Source: a virus. From it: a DNA stretch of 21,632 nucleotides. The stretch is taken from IMG/VR virus record IMGVR_UViG_3300049489_000557, positions 1 to 21,632 of that record. One strand, written 5' to 3'. The stretch's first letter is position 1. Every line of letters begins with the position of its first letter. A program made the translations under genes and the position numbers. Positions 1 to 6,566 of this stretch are shown in pieces. The notes beneath the pieces were generated by a model, which saw only the letters and a list, made by a program, of their open reading frames with translations, was not told the origin of the DNA and made no database searches.

Positions 1-499
1 GCCCCCGTCCGGCGGACCCGGCGCTGGCCCAGGCGCTGGCGATCTCAATCACTTCGGTCTGGTTGACGCCGTAAGCCGAGCTAAGCTTCTCGAACGACTT
101 GGCCAGCTCGTCGGTCTCTTCTTTGACGCGCTCGTTGCTGTAAGAGAGATCGCCGTAAACCTTGACCACTTGCACCATGGCACGCTCGATGTCCATGCTG
201 AACTTGAACAAGGCAGCACCCGCCAAGGCAATCGGCAGGGTGAAGTTGTAAGTCAACTGTCGGCCGACCCAGTTCAGATTCTTGCCGTGGTTGATCAACG
301 CATTCGACTGGAGCGCCTTGGCGAAGTTGAGTTGGGCGCCGCCAGCGGCCTTCAAAGCGTTGAGGTAGCCGCTGAGCCCGCCCCGAGCGGTGGCGGTGGC
401 GGCCGAGTTCACGCCCCTCACAGCAGCAGAGGTGGCGGCGAGCTGGGCCTGGGCCTGCTTCGCCGCCACTCTGATGATGATGTTGAGCGTTGCGTCCAT
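1..499 (-). CDS. Tail tape-measure protein, N-terminal part (truncated by window edge)
   Basis: The minus strand reads open from an ATG at 499 to the window edge, giving the first 166 residues with no stop. The ATG follows the stop of the frameshifted chaperone by one base (TAATATG), and CGGAAG upstream can serve as ribosome binding site. The N-terminus (MDATLNIIIRVAAKQAQ) is an Ala/Gln-rich helix. It is followed by a hydrophobic stretch (FTLPIALAGAALFKFS, about residues 87-102) and the segment SMDIERAMVQVVKVYGDLS, a pattern typical of TP901-type tape measures. Tape-measure proteins set tail length and are ejected with the DNA. Position straight after the G/GT chaperone supports the call. The 3' end and total length cannot be seen. 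Confidence 0.88.
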   Translation of the reverse strand, partial: MDATLNIIIRVAAKQAQAQLAATSAAVRGVNSAATATARGGLSGYLNALKAAGGAQLNFAKALQSNALINHGKNLNWVGRQLTYNFTLPIALAGAALFKFSMDIERAMVQVVKVYGDLSYSNERVKEETDELAKSFEKLSSAYGVNQTEVIEIASAWASAGSAGRG

Positions 500-500
500 A

Positions 501-1279
501 TTACTTCCGGCGATTCTTCCTGGCTTCCATGGCCCGACGGCGATTCTCGGCGGCAATCTTGATCTGGTCGATGATCAAGAAGTCGTCGAGAACCTTGGGA
601 TGCTGGTCGTAGATTCCTCCCGCCACTGGCAGGTGATTCCACTTGAACATCTGACACTGAATGTAGAGCCTCAGTGACTCATGGATTCTGCCCTCAAAGA
701 GCTTGCCGTTAAAGTAGGACTGGCATTGAGCCTCTAGGACTCTTTTCCCTCGGCCTCCTGGACCTTCTTGTCTCGCAGCTCGTTCAGCTCGGCGATCTGC
801 TCGTCGATGTCCTCGATGGTGACGTCGCCGACGAGCCAGGGGTTCTTGTCCCGAATGTCCTTCTCGATCCGGTCGATGATGGCCGGAGGAGCCTTGTCCA
901 GGAACTGCTTGAGCGAGCCGGGGGAGAACGTGATCGGAGAGACCACGCCATCCTTGTTGGCTCGAACGAGGTTCCAGCCGACGATGGCGCTCTCCAGCAG
1001 AGCGTGGCGCTCGTCCCCCGTGGCCATCTTCATGAAGGCGTCGCCGCTCTTCTGGAGACGCACCTCGCGATTCACCTGGTTCATGTACTTGCGGCGAGCG
1101 CCCTCGTTGAGCGTCTGGTGCTCGATGAACGAACGCCCGTCGTCCAAGATCACTCGATGCACCTGATCGAAGCCGAAGTAGTCGACCTGGAGATGCTCCT
1201 CCGTCGACACTCCAGCGGCCCTCATCTCGGCCTGCATCCGCTCGGCTCGTGCCGTCTCGTCATCCAGTTCGGTGTCCAT
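501..1279 (-). CDS. Tail assembly chaperone GT fusion made by -1 programmed frameshift
   Basis: Ribosomes starting at ATG 1279 can slip back one base at GGGAAAA (743-749) and read on to TAA at 501-503. This adds 80 residues to the first 179 for a fusion of about 259 residues. The extension (RVLEAQCQSYFNGKLFEGRI at its start, ending EARKNRRK) is fully open, charged and protein-like, and begins without a start codon of its own in the right place. In lambda and many siphoviruses the short G and long GT products are made in a fixed ratio and hold the tape measure during tail assembly. Slippery heptamer phase, position between tail tube and tape measure, and the open -1 frame are all visible; the frameshift rate is not. 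Confidence 0.88.
734..1279 (-). CDS. Tail assembly chaperone, short form (G-type)
   Basis: This 181-residue protein starts at ATG 1279 behind a strong CAGGAGG ribosome binding site and ends at TAG 734-736, three codons after the slippery heptamer. It is acidic and helical, with a C-terminal segment IEDIDEQIAELNELRDKK that looks like a short coiled coil. It follows the tail tube gene and precedes the tape measure, the place of lambda gpG-type chaperones. The sequence itself was not recognised as a particular family member; the call rests on position and on the frameshift arrangement. Its role would be to keep the tape measure soluble and recruit tail tube subunits. Confidence 0.85.
   Translation of the reverse strand: MDTELDDETARAERMQAEMRAAGVSTEEHLQVDYFGFDQVHRVILDDGRSFIEHQTLNEGARRKYMNQVNREVRLQKSGDAFMKMATGDERHALLESAIVGWNLVRANKDGVVSPITFSPGSLKQFLDKAPPAIIDRIEKDIRDKNPWLVGDVTIEDIDEQIAELNELRDKKVQEAEGKES
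743..749 (-). other. Slippery heptamer GGGAAAA for -1 frameshift
   Basis: On the minus strand the zero-frame codons GAG GGA AAA GAG contain G GGA AAA in the X XXY YYZ phase needed for tandem slippage. Lambda G-T uses the closely similar GGGAAAG. The zero-frame stop follows three codons later and the -1 frame stays open for another 80 codons. Confidence 0.88.
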
Positions 1280-1321
1280 TGTGTGGCCTCCTGTGCCCTT
1301 GGTGGTATTGCGGTGATTGGA

Positions 1322-2344
1322 TCAGTTGATCGTGGCGTAGCTGTTCTTGACCGCAGCCGTGAGGATCGGGGTCGCCAATACCGGCTGCACCGCACGAATC
1401 TCGATGTCGTGCTCCAGCACGTCGTCGCCGCTCGGGTCGACCGAGAACGGGGCGATGATCGCGACCGGCACCGTGATCGTGAGGGTGTACTTGACGCCAG
1501 CGTTGGCGCCAGGGATGTCCTCCCACGAAGCGATCGTGATGATCACGTCGTCCTTGAAGGACGTGCCGCCGTAGGTAGTGGCGCCGGGGGCGCCCCACAT
1601 CGCCGTCTTCCAGAGCGCAGCGTCGTTCGGGCGGATGGTGACACCCATGGTGACCTCGCGGCGCTTCTCGGTGAGTTCGCTGAGCGTCAGCGAGCCGAGG
1701 CGGAAGTCATCATCTTCGATGTTGTTCGCGATGTCCATCGAGAACGACTTGGCGGGAAGGGTGGCGCCGTTCCACTGGACGGTGATGTTGGTGCCCACCA
1801 GCAGCGGGCTGCCGTCGATGCGCTTGGCGCCGTCGGCCGTGGCCGTGGCCGTGGCCTGGGTCAAGGCGATGTAGCTCGCCGTGGTCATCAGGTAGCCGTT
1901 GGCGTCGGCCTCTATGTGAAGCGTGTTCAACTTGGCGTCGGTGTAGCGGAACGTCTCGAATCCGTTGCCGATCTTCTCCTCGATCGACACCCACGGCACG
2001 GTCGTGGCTGGCGTGATGGAGTGCGTGTAGCCAAGGAGGGCGCTGCCGGTGGGGGCAGCCTTGGTGCCGAGAGCGTGATAGAGCAGGAAGCCGAGCGCCT
2101 CCATGCGGGCGTACATGTCGTACTCGCCCGAGAACGAGATGGGCCCCAGTCCAGCGTTCGGAACGTCACGACTGCCGCCGATCTCGGCGTCCGGAATCAT
2201 CAGCTCGCGGTTGCCGCCCATGGCCCCCGAGCGCGTGTACATGAAGACGCCCTGGTTGGGAGCCACGGCGCCGGGATCGGCGTAGGTGCCCTTGGCGGCC
2301 TGGGTGCGAATGCCGACGTGACCGGCTTGCGAAAGGAAGGGCAT
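1322..2344 (-). CDS. Major tail (tube) protein
   Basis: A 340-residue protein starting at ATG 2344, with AAGGAG nine bases upstream. The sequence begins MPFLSQAGHVGIRTQAAKGT and is rich in beta-strand-like, Thr/Gly-rich segments such as KYTLTITVPVAI near the C-terminus. It contains no transmembrane segment. The opening (glycine/alanine turn, then a KGTYADPGA-like stretch) resembles phage tail tube proteins, which stack as hexamers around the tape measure. It follows the tail terminator candidate and a small coiled-coil gene, and precedes the chaperone gene, the usual place for the tube gene. The ribosome binding site overlaps the stop of the upstream gene, so the two are likely translated together. 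Confidence 0.85.
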   Translation of the reverse strand: MPFLSQAGHVGIRTQAAKGTYADPGAVAPNQGVFMYTRSGAMGGNRELMIPDAEIGGSRDVPNAGLGPISFSGEYDMYARMEALGFLLYHALGTKAAPTGSALLGYTHSITPATTVPWVSIEEKIGNGFETFRYTDAKLNTLHIEADANGYLMTTASYIALTQATATATADGAKRIDGSPLLVGTNITVQWNGATLPAKSFSMDIANNIEDDDFRLGSLTLSELTEKRREVTMGVTIRPNDAALWKTAMWGAPGATTYGGTSFKDDVIITIASWEDIPGANAGVKYTLTITVPVAIIAPFSVDPSGDDVLEHDIEIRAVQPVLATPILTAAVKNSYATIN

Positions 2345-2350
2345 CTTGGA

Positions 2351-2638
2351 TCACTCCTTGTTCTGGACAGCTTCGCCATCCGAGGTCTGGGTCTTCGCCG
2401 AAGTCGACGTGGGGGTGGGAGCTGGTGCTGGCGCCGGGGCCGACTCCACGGGAACCGACGCCTTGAGGGCGGCCAGTTCGGCCTGGAGGGTGACTTCCTC
2501 TTGACGGAGGCGAGCCAGGCGGTATGCGGCCGTGGTCTCGGCCTCGCGAACGGCCATGGCCTGACGCTGGTCGGCGATCTCATCGCGCAGCGCGTCCACG
2601 GCTGCCCGTGCCTCGTTGATCTCTTGCTCCGTTGCCAT
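2351..2638 (-). CDS. Small coiled-coil protein of unknown function in the tail module
   Basis: A 95-residue protein from ATG 2638 with a strong ribosome binding site (TAGGAGG, six to seven bases before the start). Residues 1-60 form a likely coiled coil (MATEQEINEARAAVDALRDE and onward, heptad-like Ala/Leu spacing). The remainder is a low-complexity Pro/Ala/Thr/Ser tail (APAPAPAPTPTSTS). No enzymatic motif is present. It sits between the tail terminator candidate and the tail tube gene, so a role in tail assembly, perhaps as a scaffold or accessory chaperone, is an inference from position only. Confidence 0.72.
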   Translation of the reverse strand: MATEQEINEARAAVDALRDEIADQRQAMAVREAETTAAYRLARLRQEEVTLQAELAALKASVPVESAPAPAPAPTPTSTSAKTQTSDGEAVQNKE

Positions 2639-2648
2639 CCCTGGCCTC

Positions 2649-3137
2649 CTACTGCTGCGTTGTTTCTGTGGTCACGACGATCTCTGTTTTCGCAAGATAC
2701 ATGAACCCCACATTCATCCTGGAGGCCATGAACTCCTGGCGGAGAACATCGACCTTTTGGACTCTCTCGTAGCTGCCCATGAATACTTCAACTTGCGAAG
2801 TCAAAGCTACATGCAAATCGGGGTCGCGGTACAGTATTGCACGAATGGCCTTGGCGTCGACCGAAAACATCGCTCGCCCGCCCTCGGGATCGCCGCTGAT
2901 CAAGCTGTTCTGGATGACGATCTTGTATTCAGACCGATAAGGCTCCGGAGAGCCGCCAATCAACTTGTCCGCCGGATTCGCGGCCCAGTCTGTCGGAAAG
3001 ATGCAGATGGAACGGCTGGGATCGGTCGGCGAGATCGGGCGAGCGAAGATGGTGTATTCGCCATCGGCGTTCAGATTGCGCTCCATCGCGACAGCGATGG
3101 GTGGCACGAATGCCATTGGAAACAAGTCGACGGCCAC
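2649..3137 (-). CDS. Probable tail terminator or neck protein
   Basis: A 162-residue protein from GTG 3137; the G of the upstream TAG stop is the first base of this GTG. The ribosome binding site is weak (TTAGG), so translational coupling is likely. Features include MAVDLFPMAFVPPIAVAMER at the start and a central MFSVDAKAIRAILYRDPDLH segment. It has no membrane segment or catalytic motif. Its place after the tail completion gene and before the tail tube matches the lambda gpU or tail terminator slot, which caps the tail tube where it joins the head. The family was not recognised from sequence. An internal ATG at 3116 is a possible but poorer start. Confidence 0.6.
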   Translation of the reverse strand: MAVDLFPMAFVPPIAVAMERNLNADGEYTIFARPISPTDPSRSICIFPTDWAANPADKLIGGSPEPYRSEYKIVIQNSLISGDPEGGRAMFSVDAKAIRAILYRDPDLHVALTSQVEVFMGSYERVQKVDVLRQEFMASRMNVGFMYLAKTEIVVTTETTQQ

Positions 3138-3733
3138 TACAGCGAGCCTAACGGGCCAAGAGTGTGGATGCCAGCCACGGAGTTCATGATGTGAATCTGA
3201 AGCATGTTCATGATGGCAACACGATCAGCCGCATTCAGCACCAGGACAGGCCGCGCCGGGGTGTTGATGTACGCCCCCCAGCCGTCGTGCCATTCACTGT
3301 TGCCGTGCTGAGCGGTACCAATCTTCTTCTGCATTACTTCGTCTCCGGGGTCGCCGGGAACCGCAATCTGGGCCACGCCGTACCCAACCGCGATGTCGCG
3401 GCTGGACACCAAGTGCTCCATCATTTCGCCAGTCCGCTCATTGATCGCCCAGTCGTCGTACTGGCCCATTGCGTGGCGAATCCGCTTGGTAGACTCTTTC
3501 AATGGAGCCCAAGTGGTGTCTCCGCCATTGTAAGCGAAACGGTCGACGATCTGATCCTGCAAGTACGGGTGGACCATGTGCTCCATGAACGAACGCATCA
3601 TGCTGGTCACAGAAAGCTCCACGGCGAACAGGACGCTCTGAGTGGTAGCCGAATCGACCTCAACCGAGAAGACGCCTACCGCCCCGCCGGAACGGCGACG
3701 AAACATCTTGTCGACGCTGACTGCGGCAACCAC
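3137..3733 (-). CDS. Probable tail completion or virion morphogenesis protein (Mu gpG / HK97 gp10-like)
   Basis: A 198-residue protein from GTG 3733, with GGGGTG as a modest ribosome binding site. The segment DRFAYNGGDTTWAPLKEST followed by KRIRHAMGQYDDWAINERTG closely resembles the core of Mu virion morphogenesis proteins, where 'W.pL...T...R' is followed by a segment ending in '.r.G.l...l'. The later stretch KKIGTAQHGNSEWHDGWGAY with RPVLVLNAAD also fits, since these proteins commonly have a 'R.flg.s..d' ending. They act at the head-tail joint or tail completion. Flanking head-tail genes support the call. It ends at TAG 3137-3139. Confidence 0.68.
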   Translation of the reverse strand: MVAAVSVDKMFRRRSGGAVGVFSVEVDSATTQSVLFAVELSVTSMMRSFMEHMVHPYLQDQIVDRFAYNGGDTTWAPLKESTKRIRHAMGQYDDWAINERTGEMMEHLVSSRDIAVGYGVAQIAVPGDPGDEVMQKKIGTAQHGNSEWHDGWGAYINTPARPVLVLNAADRVAIMNMLQIHIMNSVAGIHTLGPLGSL

Positions 3734-3736
3734 GGG

Positions 3737-4264
3737 TCACCCCGAACCAGGCGCCCAGGTCTCGACCATCAGCCCGGCGGTCGAGGGCGTCATGAAGTTG
3801 AACTCGAAAGCTTCAACCGCAGAGTATTCATCACGATTCTGGCTGCCCGGAACGCGAGCGATTGGGTCGCTCACTTCGGCGTCAGCGATGTCGCCCCTCG
3901 GAGAGCCGTCGCCGTCCACCCGCTCAGCGCCCACGAGCACGACATCGCCGTTGGCGACGGCCATCAGTTCCATCAGCGCCTCCTTGACGAGCTGCAAAGC
4001 GTAGGCGTGGATCGAACTTTCTGAATGCGCCACTGTCGCCGCCATGATGATGCGCCCAGAAGCCAGCTTGCGATGGATGGAACGAACAAGCCCGCCCTGT
4101 CCGTTCGGAAGCGACTCGATGTCGATCGGCACCGCGTACATGACGCCGAGCTTGGCGTCGATCTCCTCGGCGGTCATTTCCAAGTACTGACCGGGGCTGA
4201 TCGACGCCGGAAGGGCTGAAGTCAACTCACCCAGAAGAAGGTCGGTTGGTTCGCAATAGCTCAT
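3737..4264 (-). CDS. Probable head-tail connector / neck protein
   Basis: A 175-residue protein starting at ATG 4264 (MSYCEPTDLLLGE), chosen over a GTG nine bases upstream because GGTGGA lies just before the ATG. The opening, a Tyr followed by 'ptDLLlGEL', matches head-tail adaptor proteins such as HK97 gp6 or DUF1320 members, which begin with 'Y.t..dl...lg'. A central helix (SIHAYALQLVKEALMELMAV) and C-terminal EYSAVEAFEFNFMTP follow. Adaptors of this kind form a dodecameric ring below the portal. Its place between capsid and tail completion genes agrees. It is separated from the upstream PVE-repeat gene by a 54-base gap without features. Confidence 0.62.
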   Translation of the reverse strand: MSYCEPTDLLLGELTSALPASISPGQYLEMTAEEIDAKLGVMYAVPIDIESLPNGQGGLVRSIHRKLASGRIIMAATVAHSESSIHAYALQLVKEALMELMAVANGDVVLVGAERVDGDGSPRGDIADAEVSDPIARVPGSQNRDEYSAVEAFEFNFMTPSTAGLMVETWAPGSG

Positions 4265-4318
4265 CTGGTCCACCCGTCAGCCGGACGGAAGGGTGCTGGC
4301 CTCCCGTCCGGCACAAGG

Positions 4319-4609
4319 TCACTCGAATACGAACTCGGGCTCGACGGGCTCGACGGGCTCGACGGGCTCGACGGGCTCGACGGGCTCGACGGGCTCGACG
4401 GGCTCGACGGGCTCGACGGGCTCGACGGGCTCGACGGGCTCGACGGGCTCGACGGGCTCGCCCTTCCAGTTGGAAGGCGGAAGCTGGACCCGGCACATCT
4501 CTTCATGCTCCAAGACGGCCAGCGCCTCGGCCGACGGCTCCCCGAGGGGACGATCCAACGGGTTCGCTGCGTTCTGGTACTCGGGGGCTACCCCGATCCA
4601 GTTGCTCAC
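4319..4609 (-). CDS. Short protein ending in 13 Pro-Val-Glu repeats, unknown function
   Basis: The start is GTG 4609, joined to the stop of the major capsid gene by a GTGA overlap. The product is 96 residues. Residues 1-51 (VSNWIGVAPEYQNAANPLDR at the start) are non-repetitive. Residues 52-90 are 13 copies of PVE, and the protein ends PEFVFE. The repeat would be an extended, negatively charged, proline-rich rod. It is encoded by a perfect 9-bp tandem repeat, so copy-number change would preserve the frame. Lying between the major capsid and the connector genes, it may be a capsid accessory or surface protein, but this is inference. I do not recognise the non-repeat part. Confidence 0.8.
   Translation of the reverse strand: MSNWIGVAPEYQNAANPLDRPLGEPSAEALAVLEHEEMCRVQLPPSNWKGEPVEPVEPVEPVEPVEPVEPVEPVEPVEPVEPVEPVEPVEPEFVFE
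4335..4459. repeat. Perfect 9-bp tandem repeat (GGGCTCGAC, 13 copies)
   Basis: The plus strand shows GGGCTCGAC repeated head to tail, with GAC triplets at every ninth base from 4343 to 4451, 13 in all and no visible substitution. On the coding (minus) strand it reads CCC GTC GAG, giving Pro-Val-Glu. It also creates long shadow reading frames (Gly-Ser-Thr and Arg-Arg-Ala repeats) on the other strand. Confidence 0.95.
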
Positions 4610-5736
4610 GCCAGGGCGTCCATGGTGAAGGTGTACTCCATGAGCGGGAAGACCGGGAACGCCTTGACGCCGGTGCCCCGGTTGAGGCCCCACGGATCGC
4701 GGGTCTCCTGCTCCCACTCGTAGAAGCCAGGCTGCCAGTTGCCCTCGGGGTGCGGACTGGTGAGCATCCGGCCGAGCCCCAACTCGTTGCCGAATTCGGC
4801 GACGTCGGCCTCGTCCGGCAGGAACAGAATGCGGTTCTGCGGGAAGAAGCGGTTGTTGGTGATGACCGTGCTGCCCTGCGGGCGAGTCCGGTAGACCGCG
4901 TCGTACTCGGTGAAGGTGACGTTGGTGGCGTTCTGGACCACCTGAAGGGCCGCCTGCGGCCCCCAGCCTTCCATGAGGTAGTTGAGGTCGATCGGCTTGG
5001 AGCCGGTGGCCCCAACCAGGCCCGAGCGAGCAATGAACTTGTCGCTCTTCATGATCGAGTTGATCACCTTGCGGCTGGTCATCGCACGCGTGATGCGGAC
5101 GCCGTAGGTGTCGAACATGAAGTCCTGAACCGCCAGGATGTCGCCGATCGGGTCGGAGCCCGCCGTCCCCCAGAGGCCGGAGGTCGGGGCCTGCGCCTGT
5201 TGACCCGCCGGACGACCGTAGTCGACCGAGAACACGATCTTGCCGTCGTTGTAGGCGATCGTGCCGGTGGACATCGCCGACATGATCAGCCACTCCATCC
5301 GGTTGTCCAGCTTGCGGCGGCGGAGTGCGTCCTCGCGTGCGAGCTTCGACTGGAAGTCAGAGACCATGTTGCCGACGGTGAGCGGAAGATCCAGCTCACC
5401 GGACAGGCGAGCTTCGACCAGGAGGTTCTCCCGGTACTTGGTGACGTCGCTCGCCGAGTAGTGATCCTTGTGTGCCCAGTCGATGACCGATGCGCGTCCG
5501 GTGCCACCGAAGAGCAGGTCCTTCTGGGCCAGCTCAGACTCAGCGTCCTCGGCCCGAGCCGGGGCGAGGCCGTCGGTGAGACCCTTGGCGTAGTCGAAGA
5601 TCACGTCGTCGGACGCAACCTCCATCCACGGGAAGAGCTGAAGCCCGATGTGAGTCAGCGGGGGCTGAATCTCCCGGATGGTTCCGAGCGCCACTTCCTT
5701 ACGGACGAGGCGGTCCTGTGTTGGGTATGCGGTCAT
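4606..5736 (-). CDS. Major capsid protein (lambda gpE-like family)
   Basis: A 376-residue protein from ATG 5736 with GGTAGGAG upstream. The sequence (MTAYPTQDRLVRKEVALGTI, then PPLTHIGLQLFPWMEVASDD) follows the lambda E pattern of an N-terminal arm leading into 'lf.pw..v.sddv.f'. Other fitting segments are LDLPLTVGNMVSDFQSKLAR, with the long helix EDALRRRKLDNRMEWLIMSA, and DFMFDTYGVRITRAMTSRKV. The length is close to the family norm of roughly 340-380 residues. It forms the icosahedral head with the upstream decoration protein. No chaperonin-like or protease motif is present. The upstream SD lies inside a short inverted repeat (5737-5750), and the stop overlaps the next gene. Confidence 0.9.
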   Translation of the reverse strand: MTAYPTQDRLVRKEVALGTIREIQPPLTHIGLQLFPWMEVASDDVIFDYAKGLTDGLAPARAEDAESELAQKDLLFGGTGRASVIDWAHKDHYSASDVTKYRENLLVEARLSGELDLPLTVGNMVSDFQSKLAREDALRRRKLDNRMEWLIMSAMSTGTIAYNDGKIVFSVDYGRPAGQQAQAPTSGLWGTAGSDPIGDILAVQDFMFDTYGVRITRAMTSRKVINSIMKSDKFIARSGLVGATGSKPIDLNYLMEGWGPQAALQVVQNATNVTFTEYDAVYRTRPQGSTVITNNRFFPQNRILFLPDEADVAEFGNELGLGRMLTSPHPEGNWQPGFYEWEQETRDPWGLNRGTGVKAFPVFPLMEYTFTMDALA

Positions 5737-5750
5737 GTAGGGCTCCTACC

Positions 5751-6554
5751 TCACTTGTAGCTGATGTTCTTGGTCGCTGCCAGAGCAATCATGGCGTCGC
5801 GAGTGGTGTTGGTCAGGGCGATGGCGGAACCGAGAGCGTTGTACTCCAGGCACCACGCCTGCACGACCGTGGCTTCGTACACGACCGAGACGACGACGTC
5901 GCGCTCGACGAGCTGCCAGGGCACGAACGTGTCGACGATGCCGACGATGTTGGCGGTGCTGCTGCGACCGTCGGTTGCGCCGGAGACGCCGGGCGTGGTT
6001 GTGGCCACGGTGATGCCGGGCGTGCTGCCCGTCAGGGACGCCGTGTTGGCGGTGATCGCCGGAACGTCTGCGCCGATCTCGCCGTTGTAGGTGATCGTGA
6101 GGGCAGCGCCAGGGAAGGCTCCGCCCGTGACGGTGATGTCGTCACCGATCTCCTTGTAGGCGTCCGACAGGTTCGCGTCGGCGGCGATGGCCGCACGAAT
6201 GGCTGCCTGGACCACGGAGATGCTGGCGTTCCAGGCGATCGGCGCCGTGGTTGCACCGAGCACCGTGAGGGTGTAGGTACCGCCAGAGATCGTCCCGGAC
6301 TGCGTGAGGGTCTGCACCTCGTCCGTACCGGCCGCCTGGAAGACGCCGACCTTGCCGGTGTCCGTGCCGCTGGTGATCTTGGCGATCACGGTGCCCGGCT
6401 GGAGGATCTTGGTGGGAACCCCGTCGACCATCACGAACGGGATGCCGGACTGGGCGAACGTGTAGCTCTCGGTCTTGATGTCCTGCGTGGACCGAAGGTA
6501 GGCGTTCTTGCCGAACGGCTGCCGAGCAGCCTTGCTGGTCTGGAATGTGGCCAT
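5751..6554 (-). CDS. Probable head decoration protein with inserted beta-rich domain
   Basis: A 267-residue protein from ATG 6554 with AAGGAG eight bases upstream. Residues about 25-75 (GIPFVMVDGVPTKILQPGTV then IAKITSGTDTGKVGVFQ) look like lambda D-type decoration proteins, which have 'l..Gtvl.k.....gk...'. Residues about 85-200 form a Thr/Gly-rich segment (GGTYTLTVLGATTAPIAWNA, then ITVTGGAFPGAALTITYNGE). This is a beta-rich unit common in phage virion proteins, where 'G.ytLt..G.tT..i..na....v' leads to 'vtG....g..tvtf.g'. It therefore looks like a decoration protein carrying an extra surface domain. The place just before the major capsid gene is the lambda D slot. Confidence 0.75.
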   Translation of the reverse strand: MATFQTSKAARQPFGKNAYLRSTQDIKTESYTFAQSGIPFVMVDGVPTKILQPGTVIAKITSGTDTGKVGVFQAAGTDEVQTLTQSGTISGGTYTLTVLGATTAPIAWNASISVVQAAIRAAIAADANLSDAYKEIGDDITVTGGAFPGAALTITYNGEIGADVPAITANTASLTGSTPGITVATTTPGVSGATDGRSSTANIVGIVDTFVPWQLVERDVVVSVVYEATVVQAWCLEYNALGSAIALTNTTRDAMIALAATKNISYK

Positions 6555-6566
6555 GGGGGTTTCTCC

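Noticed and set aside
418-657. Minus-strand 79-codon frame over the chaperone extension
   Set aside because: It is in a different frame from the -1 extension and from the tape measure, ends in low-complexity Arg/Ser/Pro and has no binding site.
1004-2704. Long plus-strand open frame of 566 codons
   Set aside because: It is antisense to the chaperone, tail tube and coiled-coil genes, is rich in Arg, Gly and Val as expected of a shadow frame in GC-rich DNA, and has no recognisable domain.
4293-4628. Plus-strand Gly-Ser-Thr collagen-like repeat protein
   Set aside because: It is the mirror image of the 9-bp repeat read in the wrong strand; the minus-strand frame has a proper start coupled to the capsid stop and no comparable signal exists on the plus strand.
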